From contig JANXAP010000013.1 of assembly GCA_025062275.1 (NCBI GenBank), forward strand, positions 1-64,000: a stretch of DNA of 64,000 bases, given 5' to 3'. The DNA comes from Dehalococcoidia bacterium. Its GTDB lineage: Bacteria; Chloroflexota; Dehalococcoidia; SM23-28-2; HRBIN24. Of the stretch, positions 1 through 9,930 are shown one piece after another; positions within the stretch are counted from its first letter, which is position 1, and each line of letters begins with the position of its first letter. The notes under the pieces are model-generated. The model worked only from the letters and a program-made list of their open reading frames with translations, had not been told where the DNA came from and did not search any database. A program made the position numbers and the translations under genes.

Positions 1-1199
1 ATGAGGGCCTCCCGTTCGAACCCCTTCAGGCGCATCAGCAACTCGTAGCCCAGGACAGGGTGGCGCTTGATCTGTTCGAACTCGTCGGGTGTCAACCGGT
101 CCGGCTTCTGCAGGACCAGGTCTGATATGTAGAGCTTGCCCACGTCGTGGAGCATGGCGCCCTGGGCCAGGGCCTTGAGGCGCAGCCGCGGCAGCCCCAA
201 GGCCTGGCCGATGAGCACCGACAGCTCGGCCACTCGCGTCACGTGTTCGAAGGTATAGCGGTCGCGCGCTTCGGCAGCGGCAGCCAGGGCCAGGACCGAA
301 TCTGACAGGCCCTGCCGCACCTGGGCGAGCACGTCCTCATACGACAACTGGCGGAAGATCTGGGCCAGGGGCTTGCCGCCCAGATACTCGACGGCCACCG
401 CCCGCACCACCGCCCCCAGCCCCAGCAGGAGGTAGATGTGGTACAGCCACCAGGCCAAGGTCCACGGCTCCGCCACCTGCAGGGTCACCTGGGAGGCCAG
501 CAGCAGCAGGGCAGCAGCCCCGAGGGCCGCAGGCAGGGGCGCCCGCGACAGGAGGTGAGAGACAGCCGCCTGCCCCACCACCATCGTCAGCAAGACCACG
601 TTCACGGCCAGCATGGCCCAGGTGAAGGCAGCGCTGCCCGGTCGCCCCGCTACGGGCAACTCCTGGAAGAGGTCAGGGGCGCCCAGGGCCAGGCCAGCGT
701 AGCCGCCGAACAGGGCCACCGCCACGGCCAGCAGCAGCCAGAGCCGCCTCTCCAGCCAGTTGCTGAGCCCCCACGGCAGCCCCACGGTGGCCAGCCACAG
801 CATCCATGACCCCACCAGGTGGGCGAAGTAGGCCGAGGCGGCGGTGGTGCCCAGATATCCGTGGTGCACCACGAAGCCCGGGGTGGCCAGGCCATGGACG
901 GCCATGATCGCCCCTATGCCCAGGAAACCCACCGTCAGCAGCGACAGGCGCACGTCGCGGGCCGATACCGCCACCCAGGCAGCGGCGAAGGCCACGGCCA
1001 GGGCCAGCAGGGCCAGCGCCGACACCATATAGAAGTGGGACTGGGGCGAACCCAAATGGGGGTTCCATTCCTGACGTGCTGACAGGGTAAAGGTCAGGGC
1101 GAGAGGGACGCCCAGCACCAGCGCACCTCTCAGAAAGAGGGACGCGACGTCTGTCTCGCCCGCCAGGCGCGAATAGGCGTAGCGAACGGCAGCGCTCAT
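1..1199 (-). CDS. Membrane-anchored HD-GYP domain protein (3' end outside window)
   Basis: The protein starts at the ATG at 1199 and runs off the left edge, so about 399 residues are visible. The first ~290 residues form a string of hydrophobic helices, a membrane sensor-like module. A linker leads to an HD domain with a clear HDVGK motif after a helix containing FEHVTRVAELS, and then HPVLGYELL, which is the start of the GYP half. HD-GYP proteins are typically cyclic-di-GMP phosphodiesterases; whether this one is active cannot be judged because the rest of the metal site lies outside the window. The upstream gene on the same strand, the VTT protein, ends about 110 bases away, so it may have its own promoter. 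The assignment to the HD-GYP class is firm; the signal sensed is unknown. Confidence 0.85.
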   Translation of the reverse strand, partial: MSAAVRYAYSRLAGETDVASLFLRGALVLGVPLALTFTLSARQEWNPHLGSPQSHFYMVSALALLALAVAFAAAWVAVSARDVRLSLLTVGFLGIGAIMAVHGLATPGFVVHHGYLGTTAASAYFAHLVGSWMLWLATVGLPWGLSNWLERRLWLLLAVAVALFGGYAGLALGAPDLFQELPVAGRPGSAAFTWAMLAVNVVLLTMVVGQAAVSHLLSRAPLPAALGAAALLLLASQVTLQVAEPWTLAWWLYHIYLLLGLGAVVRAVAVEYLGGKPLAQIFRQLSYEDVLAQVRQGLSDSVLALAAAAEARDRYTFEHVTRVAELSVLIGQALGLPRLRLKALAQGAMLHDVGKLYISDLVLQKPDRLTPDEFEQIKRHPVLGYELLMRLKGFEREAL

Positions 1200-1308
1200 A
1201 GAGGCTACCACCTTAGCACTTGGGAGACGTCCCCCCCATCGCCGTCGTTACACGTGCGGGGGGTTGGATGCCCAAAGAGAGCTACAGTCGGGGGTGGGAA
1301 AGAGACGG

Positions 1309-2001
1309 TCAGAAAGGTCCCGGCAGGAGGTCGATGATCCTTTCCCCCACGAAGGCCAGCAGGAAGGCCCGCACCATCTTCCCCGCCAGCACCGGCAGGA
1401 AGAAGCGCCAGAAGGCCATGCGCACGGCACCGGCGGTGATGCCGGCGAACTCGAAGAAGGGGTTCGGCACAGCCGACAGCACGAAGAGGGTGGGCACGCC
1501 ATAGCCCATCATCAGCCGGTCCACCCAGCGCGCGATGGCGCTGAGAGCACGGCCCACCGGGCCGCCGATGGGCATGGGCCGCTGTGAACTCACCTCTCGC
1601 AGGCCTCGGCCCGCCAGGTAGGCCGTTACCTCGGCCGTGGCCATGCCCAGCCCACCCAGCAGCGCCACCCCCACGGGATTCAGGGTGCGGGCCAGGGTGG
1701 CGATGAGGAGCTGCCCGCCAGCCGTGAGGCCGGGAACCGGGAAGAAGAGCGTAGCCGTGCCCAGGAAGTTGGCCAGGAACACCCCCGGGTAGCCCAGGGC
1801 CTCCAGGTCCTCCTGGTCGACCCCCAGCAGCAAGGGCAGCACGGCCACTGTCCCGGCCACGGCCAGCACCAGGAGGGCGGCCACCCCCAGCAGCAATGGG
1901 GTGGGCACGGCTGCCAGACGGTCGCGCAGGCGCCGCCCCGCTCCAGCCAGGGCCGCCGGGGCCGCCGCTGCCTCGTCCAGGGGCTTCTCCGCCTCGGCCA
2001 C
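1309..2001 (-). CDS. VTT / DedA-like (SNARE-associated) membrane protein
   Basis: This 230-residue protein starts with GTG. A short charged N-terminus is followed by a hydrophobic helix (about residues 37-58) and a VTT-domain core containing FPVPGLTAGGQLLIA, the glycine-rich re-entrant region GLGMATAEVTAYLAGRGL, and near the end SAVPNPFFEFAGITAGA, the F/NP motif typical of the YqaA/DedA/TVP38 group. Members are thought to act in phospholipid transport or membrane homeostasis. The gene is divergent from miaB, and its -10 lies only six bases before the start codon, so the mRNA is probably leaderless. The substrate is not predictable from sequence. Confidence 0.8.
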   Translation of the reverse strand: MAEAEKPLDEAAAAPAALAGAGRRLRDRLAAVPTPLLLGVAALLVLAVAGTVAVLPLLLGVDQEDLEALGYPGVFLANFLGTATLFFPVPGLTAGGQLLIATLARTLNPVGVALLGGLGMATAEVTAYLAGRGLREVSSQRPMPIGGPVGRALSAIARWVDRLMMGYGVPTLFVLSAVPNPFFEFAGITAGAVRMAFWRFFLPVLAGKMVRAFLLAFVGERIIDLLPGPF

Positions 2002-2007
2002 GACACC

Positions 2008-2013
2008 AGTATA
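2008..2013 (-). promoter_or_regulatory. -10 element of the VTT gene, leaderless start
   Basis: The minus strand reads TATACT, six bases and then the GTG start at 2001. This geometry places transcription start on or next to the start codon. No good -35 hexamer is visible at 17 bases. Confidence 0.4.
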
Positions 2014-2041
2014 AAGCTGGGAGGAGGACGCCGCCCCGTGC

Positions 2042-2047
2042 TACAAT
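2042..2047 (+). promoter_or_regulatory. -10 element of miaB, leaderless start
   Basis: TACAAT is followed by six bases and the ATG at 2054, with no Shine-Dalgarno sequence between them. It is the mirror image of the divergent -10 of the VTT gene about 30 bases away. Confidence 0.45.
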
Positions 2048-2053
2048 TTCTAA

Positions 2054-3352
2054 ATGGCCATGCGTTACCACATCTGGACTGAAGGCTGCCAGATGAACGA
2101 GGCTGACTCGGCCAAGCTGGCCGCTGGCCTCGCCCGCCTGGGCTACCAGGAGGCCTCCCGTCCAGAGGAGGCGGATCTGGCCGTAGTCAACACCTGCGTA
2201 GTCCGCCAGAAGGCCGAGGACCGGGCCATCTCGTATCTGGGGTACCTGCGTCACCTGAAGGAGCGCAAGAACCCCGGCCTGCGCATCGCCGTCATGGGCT
2301 GCCTGGTGGGGCCGAAGGTGGACGAGCTGAAGGCCCGCCTGCCCTTCGTGGATATCTGGGCGCGCCCCCAGGACTTCGACGCCATCCTGCGGGAGCTGGT
2401 TCCCGAGTCCGACCTGGGAGGCGAGTTCTGGCCCGAGACCTTCCCCGAGCCCAGGGGCCCTACCGCCTACGTCCCGGTCATTCACGGCTGCGACAAGTTC
2501 TGCACCTACTGCATCGTGCCCTACCGTCGTGGCCGCGAGCGATCCCGCCCCATCGCCGACGTGCAGCGAGAGGTCCGCTACCTCTGCTCTCGGGGCGTGC
2601 GGGAGGTGACCCTTCTGGGCCAGACAGTGGAGGCCTACGGCCATGACCTGCCCGACCGCCCCGACCTGGGCGACCTGATGGCCGCCATCCACGACACTCC
2701 CGGCCTGGAGCGCATCCGTTTCCTCACCTCCTATCCGCGGGACATGACCGAGCGCATCGTGCGGCGGGTGGCCGAGCTGCCCAAGGTCTGCGAGTATTTC
2801 AACATCCCGGTGCAGTCGGGCGACGACGCGGTGCTGGCCAGGATGCGGCGCGGTTATACCGTGGCCGAGTACCTGGAGAAGATAGACCTGATACGGGGCC
2901 TCGTGCCCGGCGCCGCCATCACCACCGACGTCATCGTCGGCTTCTGCGGCGAGACCGAGGAGGAGTTCCAGCACACGCTGGACCTGCTGGCACGGGTCCG
3001 CTTCGACAAGGTGCACGTGGCCGCCTACTCGCCCCGGCCTGGCACCATCGCCTGGCGGCGCATGGAGGACGACGTCCCCCATCACGAGAAGATGCGACGC
3101 CTCCGGGCTGTGGAGGAGCTACAGGAGAACATCGCGCGCCAGCTCAACGAGGCCCTGGTGGGGACGGTCCAGGAGGTGCTGGTAGAGGGCGAGCGCGGGG
3201 GCAAGCTCTACGGCCGCACCCGCACCAACAAGCTGGTCCACTTCCCTGGCCAGGCCCGGCCGGGGCAGATGGTGTCGGTCCGCATCGAGCGGGCCAGCCC
3301 CTGGTCCCTTCAGGGCGAGCTGGTGGGCGCCGCTGCCCCCGCTACCGCCTGA
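2054..3352 (+). CDS. miaB: tRNA-2-methylthio-N6-dimethylallyladenosine synthase (MiaB)
   Basis: The 432-residue protein is a complete methylthiotransferase. The N-terminal UPF0004 domain has the three cluster cysteines C12 (EGCQMN), C48 (NTCVV) and C83 (MGCLV). The radical SAM domain has CDKFCTYC (C146, C150, C153), and a TRAM domain occupies roughly the last 65 residues. The enzyme adds a methylthio group to i6A37 in tRNAs that read UNN codons, using two 4Fe-4S clusters. EGCQMN, the CIVPYRRGRERSR stretch and the length favour MiaB over RimO or MtaB. The ATG at 2054 is preceded by a -10 box and no ribosome binding site. An NrtR-like gene follows after 17 bases. Confidence 0.93.
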   Translation: MAMRYHIWTEGCQMNEADSAKLAAGLARLGYQEASRPEEADLAVVNTCVVRQKAEDRAISYLGYLRHLKERKNPGLRIAVMGCLVGPKVDELKARLPFVDIWARPQDFDAILRELVPESDLGGEFWPETFPEPRGPTAYVPVIHGCDKFCTYCIVPYRRGRERSRPIADVQREVRYLCSRGVREVTLLGQTVEAYGHDLPDRPDLGDLMAAIHDTPGLERIRFLTSYPRDMTERIVRRVAELPKVCEYFNIPVQSGDDAVLARMRRGYTVAEYLEKIDLIRGLVPGAAITTDVIVGFCGETEEEFQHTLDLLARVRFDKVHVAAYSPRPGTIAWRRMEDDVPHHEKMRRLRAVEELQENIARQLNEALVGTVQEVLVEGERGGKLYGRTRTNKLVHFPGQARPGQMVSVRIERASPWSLQGELVGAAAPATA

Positions 3353-3369
3353 CTCCGGGGAGGCGCCCC

Positions 3370-4038
3370 GTGTCCACGGAGGCCCACGACCCCTCTCTGG
3401 TCGGCATCGGCCTGCGCCCCGTGGCCGCTCTGGTAGTCATCTTCACCGTCCAGGACGGCAACCTGCAGGTGCTGCTCATCCGCCGCAGCGCCCCTCCCTA
3501 CCAGGGGTGGTGGTCGCTGCCCGGAGGCCTCCTCTCGCCGGGCGAGGGGCCCGACGAGGCAGCGGTGCGCAAGCTGGCCGAGGAGACGGGGGTAGCCGAC
3601 GTATATCTGGAGCAGCTCTATACCTTCTGGGACCTGGACGACCGAGAGGGGGTAGCCGTCTCTTACTTCGCCTTGGTGGACGCCCGCCAGGCCCACCTGG
3701 CCCAGCGACAGGAGTGGCCACCGGCCTGGTGGCCGGTGGACGGGCTACCACCCCTCGCCTTCAAGAACGAGCGGGTGGTGGAGTACGCCCTGCGCCGTCT
3801 TCGGGCCAAGCTGGAGTACAGCAATGTGGCCTACTCCCTGCTGCCGGCCCAGTTCACCCTGTCCCAGCTGCAACGGGTGTACGAGGCCATCTTGGGTCGG
3901 CGACTGGACAAGCGCAACTTCCGCAGGCGCATGCTGTCCCTGGGCCTCATCGTGCCTACAGGAGGCAGGGCGGTGGAGGGAAGGCACCGCCCTGCCCAGC
4001 TATACGCCTTCAAGGAGCGACGGCCCGTCCTCTTCTAG
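3370..4038 (+). CDS. NUDIX-domain protein with winged helix, NrtR-like regulator
   Basis: The GTG-start protein has 222 residues. Residues ~17-145 form a NUDIX fold with the box starting GGLLSPGEGPDEAAV and continuing RKLAEETGV. The usual REUxEE reads RKLAEE, so the first catalytic acidic residue is Lys, as in non-hydrolytic members. The C-terminal ~75 residues contain FTLSQLQRVYEAILG and LDKRNFRRRML, the winged-helix signature of the NrtR family. NrtR proteins bind ADP-ribose or a related nucleotide and repress NAD-metabolism genes. No NAD gene is adjacent, so the targets are unknown. It lies 17 bases downstream of miaB and probably shares its transcript. Confidence 0.8.
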   Translation: MSTEAHDPSLVGIGLRPVAALVVIFTVQDGNLQVLLIRRSAPPYQGWWSLPGGLLSPGEGPDEAAVRKLAEETGVADVYLEQLYTFWDLDDREGVAVSYFALVDARQAHLAQRQEWPPAWWPVDGLPPLAFKNERVVEYALRRLRAKLEYSNVAYSLLPAQFTLSQLQRVYEAILGRRLDKRNFRRRMLSLGLIVPTGGRAVEGRHRPAQLYAFKERRPVLF

Positions 4039-4151
4039 CCTGCCCCGCCATCGTTGACCCTGGGGCAGGGCTGGCCGACAATAATGATTGGCCCCCACGG
4101 CGGTCGGGCCTGTCGCCACCGGCCGAGGCCCGGCAGAGAGAGTTGGCCCAC

Positions 4152-5414
4152 GTGTACCAGAAGACGGTCCTCCCCAACGGGCTGAGGGTCATAAGCGCTC
4201 ATTTGCCACACGCCTATTCGGTGGCGGTGAGCGTGTACGTGGCCGCCGGCTCCCGCTACGAGCGAGACGAGGAGGCGGGCATCTCCCACTTCGTGGAGCA
4301 CCTCTGCTTCAAGGGCACCGAAGCCCACCCTACCGCTCGTCACATCGCCGAGGTGGTGGACACCATCGGTGGCCACATTAATGGTGGCACCGATCGCGAG
4401 CTAACGGTCTTCTACGCCAAGGCTGCCCACTCGCACTTTCGCCTGGTGCTGGACCTGCTGCTGGAGCTGGTGTCCACCCCCCGCTTCGACCCCGAAGAGG
4501 TGGAGAAGGAGCGCCAGGTAGTCCTGGAAGAGCTGGCGGCTGTAGAGGACTCGCCACCCCAGCTGGTGGACCTGCTGGTGGACTCCATCCTCTGGCCCGG
4601 CCAGCCCCTGGGCCGCGATGTGGCCGGCAGCAAGGAGACCGTTTCGGCCATCAGCCGCGAGCAGGCCCTGGCCTATCTGCGGCGCCAGTACGTGCCCAAC
4701 AACATGGTGGTGGCGGTGGCCGGCCCGGTCCAGCACCAGGAGGTGGCCGATGCCGTATGGCAGAAGGCGGGGCGCTGGCCCGCCGGCGAGCCCGCCCCCT
4801 GGCGGCCCGCCCAGAACGGTCGCGGGCCTCGCCTGGCCCTCCGCTACAAGGAAACGGAGCAGGCCCACCTGGCCCTGGCCGCCCACGCCCTCCCCCTCCA
4901 GCACCCCGACCGCTATGTCCTGAGCCTGCTCTCCATCGTGCTGGGAGAAGGCATGAGCAGCCGCCTGTTCCTGGAGCTGAGGGAGCGCCGGGGACTGGTC
5001 TACGATGTGCATTCTTATGTCAACCAGTTCATGGACACCGGCTCTCTGGCCGTATATGCCGGCACCGACCCCGAGCGTGCCCCCCTGGTGGTCAGGCTGG
5101 TGCTGGAGGAGCTGGCGCGCCTGCGGGAGGACGGTGTGGGCGAGGAGGAGCTGCTCCGTGCCCGCGAGCTGGCCAAGGGCCGCCTGCTGCTGCGCCTCGA
5201 GGACACCCGAAACCTGTCGGGCTGGCTGGGTGGGCAGGAGCTGCTGTTGAAGCAGGTCCGAACGCCCGAGGAGGTCATCGCCGCCCTGGAGGCCGTCCAA
5301 CCCCAGGACGTCAAGCGCCTGGCCGAGGAGTTGCTGGGGCCGGAGCAGGTGCACCTGGCGGTGGTAGGCCCCTTCCGCTCCGAAGAGGAGTTCGCCCCCC
5401 TGCTGGGCCTCTAG
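4152..5414 (+). CDS. M16 family zinc metallopeptidase
   Basis: The protein is 420 residues, a normal length for a single-chain two-domain M16B peptidase (processing-peptidase / PqqF group). The inverted zinc motif is HFVEH at residues 46-50 (HFVEHLCFKGT), with the downstream acidic region ERQVVLEEL carrying the third ligand near residue 120-127. The C-terminal half has GEGMSSRLFLELRERRGLVYDV, the conserved substrate-clamp motif. The GTG at 4152 is chosen because it gives the family-typical N-terminus YQKTVLPNGLRV and has a purine run just upstream; a TTG nine bases earlier is the alternative. There is no signal peptide. Its stop overlaps the stop of the convergent protease gene by four bases. 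Confidence 0.88.
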   Translation: MYQKTVLPNGLRVISAHLPHAYSVAVSVYVAAGSRYERDEEAGISHFVEHLCFKGTEAHPTARHIAEVVDTIGGHINGGTDRELTVFYAKAAHSHFRLVLDLLLELVSTPRFDPEEVEKERQVVLEELAAVEDSPPQLVDLLVDSILWPGQPLGRDVAGSKETVSAISREQALAYLRRQYVPNNMVVAVAGPVQHQEVADAVWQKAGRWPAGEPAPWRPAQNGRGPRLALRYKETEQAHLALAAHALPLQHPDRYVLSLLSIVLGEGMSSRLFLELRERRGLVYDVHSYVNQFMDTGSLAVYAGTDPERAPLVVRLVLEELARLREDGVGEEELLRARELAKGRLLLRLEDTRNLSGWLGGQELLLKQVRTPEEVIAALEAVQPQDVKRLAEELLGPEQVHLAVVGPFRSEEEFAPLLGL

Positions 5415-7501
5415 CTCAGCGAGACCAGGGTGCCAGGCCGCAGGCACCCGCTGGGCACCGTCACGGCCATTCCCAGGACGGCCCGCAACAACAGGCGGAC
5501 ATCGGCGGCGTTGACGACACCGTTGCAGTCCATGTCGCCCATCAGGCGGCCGCCCACGCTCTGGCCAACGTCGGGACACGGCTCCTGCTGGGCCAGCCCC
5601 TGGCCCAGGGAGGCCCTGAGCAGGGCCAGGGCGTCGGCCGAGTCCAGGGTGGCACTGCAGTCCACATCCCCCCACAGCACCGCCGCGTGTTCGCACAGGA
5701 AGCGGCCGGCGGACAGGGCATCGGCACGACCGGCGCCATAGGTGTTGTCGGGGCCAGCCGGCCCCAGGTCCACCGCCAGCAGCAGGAGAGCGTTCCGCAG
5801 GGCCAGCCTGTCCTGGTCGGGAGCATCCCCCGGCTCGCCTGCCTTCAGAGAAGGTCGGCATTCCAACAGAAGGGCCAGAATGCCGGCGATGTGGGGCGCG
5901 GCAGCCGAGGTCCCCAGGAAGGTAGTCGTGAAGCCCCCGGAGCCGGTGACCGACACACCGTCCACCCCTGTCACGTCTGGCTTGATCCGACCGTCGTTGG
6001 TGGGGCCACGGCTGCTGTAGGGAGCTATCTGGTCGCGCCCCTCCTCGAAGGAGTTGATGGCCCCCACCGCCAGCACGCCCCCGGCGGCGTCCGCCTGGTT
6101 GGGCACCGAACTGGAGGGAGTGAAGTAGTTAGGCGTCCCCCCCAGGAAGAAGATGTCGAAGGTCCGGGCCTGAGGCTGGCCGATGGGCGCCAGCACCAGG
6201 TCCACAGTGACCGTGTTGGGCGACAGGTTCTGCCAAACCAGTAGCTCGGTGGGGTTCTGGGCGCAGGACTGAAAGTTCTGGCTGGCAGCGAGGGCCCTGG
6301 GGGAGTCATGCTCGAACAGATAGACGTCGTAGTCGTTGCAGGACGCACCCCAGGGGTCGTCCCACTGCACCACTACCCGCAGGGTGCCGCCGGCGGGCAC
6401 CGTGACGGGATTGTCGCATCGGACGCCCAGACCGCCACGGTCGATGGTGTTCGCCGTGGCCGAGAACAGATGAAAGGAAGGGGAGCCGGGACAGGGCCGG
6501 AACCGCTCCTCGTAATGGGTGGAGGCCTGATTGCCCACGGCGGTCACGTAGGCCCGCACGCGATTGGAGCGGTCGTTGAGAGCATCGGACGTATGCCTGG
6601 AGACGATGCTGCTGCCGTCGTAGGGGCCGGCGTTGAACCAGTTGATATCGTCCACGATGACGTCCACCCGTCGGGCCAGGCAGTCCACCACGGCGTTGAA
6701 GTCCAGCACTGTGCCCAGTGGGCCGCCGAAGTAGCCGAACCACAGCTCGGCCCCCGGTGCCAGGTCGTGCACGATCTCCAGCATGGCCGTCCCCTCGGCG
6801 CCGATGGTGTGCAGGTCGCCGGGGCCCAGGTTGCAGTCGGTGATGTTGACGGCCGGCAGGTCTCCCCGGGTCTGGCTCTCGGCCAGCCCCCGCACGCCGT
6901 CGGAGATGACGCCCACCCGCACCCCCTCCCCCGATAGCCCCAGCAGCCCCCGCAGGGCCGAGGCCTGGAGGGCATCGTCGCCCTGCGAGGTCACGGTGCC
7001 CACGTTGGTGACCGGATAGGCAGGCAGGTCCACGAAGCGCACCCCGGGGCGGGAGGCCAGCGCCCGCAGACGACGCACCGGCACCCACGCCTGCAAGATG
7101 CCCGCCCGCGCGTCCTGTCGCTCCACCCTGCCGCCCAGGGCGCCAACGGCGGCAGCAGCCTGCCCCAAGTCGTCTGCGTAAACGAAGACCTGGATCCTGT
7201 CCTGGGGATCGCGGCGGGCCAGCCCTGACTGCAGCAGCGCCCCCAGGTCGGGAGGGACGAAGACGATGCCGAGGGGGTCCAGGGCATAGAGGGCCAGGGC
7301 GTCGTCCAGGTCGGCCAGGCGGGCCAGATGGTAGGAGAGGCGCTGCTCCTTCGGGCCGGTCGGGGGCCTTCGCTCCTGCAACAGCCTCAGCTGGGGGGTA
7401 GGCGGCAGGGGGCCGATCCTGCCGGCGGCCGCACCGTCGCTGGCGCTGGCCAGTGCCAGCAGGATTGCGGCCGCCAGCAGCCACAGCGCTCCTCTGGTCA
7501 T
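5411..7501 (-). CDS. Secreted subtilase-like protein with two dockerin-type repeats
   Basis: The 696-residue precursor has a signal peptide (residues ~1-26), an N-terminal region to about 165, a subtilase-fold domain (~190-620) interrupted by a beta-rich insertion (~340-455), and two C-terminal calcium-binding dockerin-like repeats, GDVDCSATLDSADALALLRASLG and GDMDCNGVVNAADV onward. Asp201 (VISDGV), the oxyanion Asn324 (AVGNQ) and Ser532 (GTSAAAPHIAG) are present. Where subtilisins have HGT, this protein has Glu236 (AEGTAMLEIVHDLAPGA). That suggests an Asp/Glu/Ser arrangement, partly like the sedolisin (S53-like) group. It is probably extracellular. Whether it is proteolytic needs testing. 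No cohesin or scaffoldin is visible nearby. Confidence 0.82.
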   Translation of the reverse strand: MTRGALWLLAAAILLALASASDGAAAGRIGPLPPTPQLRLLQERRPPTGPKEQRLSYHLARLADLDDALALYALDPLGIVFVPPDLGALLQSGLARRDPQDRIQVFVYADDLGQAAAAVGALGGRVERQDARAGILQAWVPVRRLRALASRPGVRFVDLPAYPVTNVGTVTSQGDDALQASALRGLLGLSGEGVRVGVISDGVRGLAESQTRGDLPAVNITDCNLGPGDLHTIGAEGTAMLEIVHDLAPGAELWFGYFGGPLGTVLDFNAVVDCLARRVDVIVDDINWFNAGPYDGSSIVSRHTSDALNDRSNRVRAYVTAVGNQASTHYEERFRPCPGSPSFHLFSATANTIDRGGLGVRCDNPVTVPAGGTLRVVVQWDDPWGASCNDYDVYLFEHDSPRALAASQNFQSCAQNPTELLVWQNLSPNTVTVDLVLAPIGQPQARTFDIFFLGGTPNYFTPSSSVPNQADAAGGVLAVGAINSFEEGRDQIAPYSSRGPTNDGRIKPDVTGVDGVSVTGSGGFTTTFLGTSAAAPHIAGILALLLECRPSLKAGEPGDAPDQDRLALRNALLLLAVDLGPAGPDNTYGAGRADALSAGRFLCEHAAVLWGDVDCSATLDSADALALLRASLGQGLAQQEPCPDVGQSVGGRLMGDMDCNGVVNAADVRLLLRAVLGMAVTVPSGCLRPGTLVSLS

Positions 7502-7575
7502 ACGCTCCCACTAAATGTAAAACGGTGGCGCCCTCTAACGGTAGCACCCGGGAAGGAAGGCCCCGCCCTCGCGCC

Positions 7576-7611
7576 AACAAAAGAAAGGGCCGCCCACGCA
7601 TCGGGCGGCCC
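7576..7611 (-). terminator. Rho-independent terminator of groES-groEL
   Basis: Read on the minus strand, a perfect 9-bp stem (GGGCCGCCC / GGGCGGCCC, 7-base loop) is followed by TTTCTTTTGTT. It starts 18 bases after the groEL stop, so it ends the chaperonin operon. Confidence 0.88.
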
Positions 7612-7628
7612 CTCGGTGCCGCTGGCGC

Positions 7629-9293
<1,665 letters not shown>

Positions 9294-9617
9294 CTAGTCC
9301 TCCAGCTTGGCCAGGATGTCGGACTCCTTGAGGATCAGGTATTCCTCCTCATCGGAGCCGAAGAGGCCCTTCGGCACCTCCTGGCCGGAATACTTGGCGT
9401 AGATCACGCGGTCGCCCACCTTCAGGTCCATGGGGATGCGCTTGCCGTCCTCGTCCAGGCGACCGGGCCCCACGGCGATGACCTCGCCAACCTGGGGCTT
9501 CTCGCGGGCGGTGTCGGGGATGACCAGACCGCTGGCGCGCACCTCTTCCAGCTTGATCTGCTTCACCACCACGCGGTCGGCCAGAGGGACGATCTTGCTG
9601 GCAGCCTTGGTAGTCAT
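9294..9617 (-). CDS. groS: Co-chaperonin GroES
   Basis: The 107-residue protein has the GroES core: [12 protein letters not shown], a mobile loop around [28 protein letters not shown], the [15 protein letters not shown] segment and a DILAKLED end. It forms the heptameric lid of GroEL. The ATG at 9617 is preferred over an in-frame ATG 48 bases upstream, because it has a GGGAGGGA ribosome site at the right distance and because the upstream ATG lies inside the CIRCE operator. It is the first gene of the groES-groEL operon. Confidence 0.97.
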   Translation of the reverse strand: MTTKAASKIVPLADRVVVKQIKLEEVRASGLVIPDTAREKPQVGEVIAVGPGRLDEDGKRIPMDLKVGDRVIYAKYSGQEVPKGLFGSDEEEYLILKESDILAKLED

Positions 9618-9658
9618 GGGCACATCCCTCCCTTCACCGGTGTTGTTGGGCTCGACCT

Positions 9659-9685
9659 TTAGCACTCGCAGGGGGAGAGTGCTAA
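9659..9685. promoter_or_regulatory. CIRCE operator (HrcA binding site)
   Basis: TTAGCACTC, nine bases, then GAGTGCTAA: a perfect match to the CIRCE inverted repeat. It lies between the groES promoter and the groES start, where HrcA binding would block the operon until heat shock. No hrcA gene is in the window. Confidence 0.97.
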
Positions 9686-9694
9686 CCTAAGCCG

Positions 9695-9724
9695 ATATTA
9701 GCCCCTGACGGCCCCGAGCAGCAA
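9695..9724 (-). promoter_or_regulatory. Promoter of groES-groEL
   Basis: On the minus strand, TTGCTG (9719-9724), 18 bases and TAATAT (9695-9700). Transcription would start about at the upstream half of the CIRCE repeat, the usual architecture for HrcA repression. Confidence 0.7.
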
Positions 9725-9930
9725 GAGAGAAAAGGCGCTGTCTCGACCGTCCTCAGCTACTGTACTCCTCCCTCGTCCCGATAATATTTTCTTCTTTCAG
9801 TCCAGGCCCATATTTCTCCGCTTTTCTATCGCTCGTAGCCTGCAGCGCCGGCGGGTGCCCTCTGTAACGTCTCCCGTCGCCGACGGTCTCAGCAGATGGG
9901 TGCACCGTCACCTCCTGTGACCGCTGTGCC

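Noticed and set aside
1205-3085. 626-codon minus-strand frame across the VTT gene and miaB
   Set aside because: It crosses two supported genes and contains no domain; it is a shadow.
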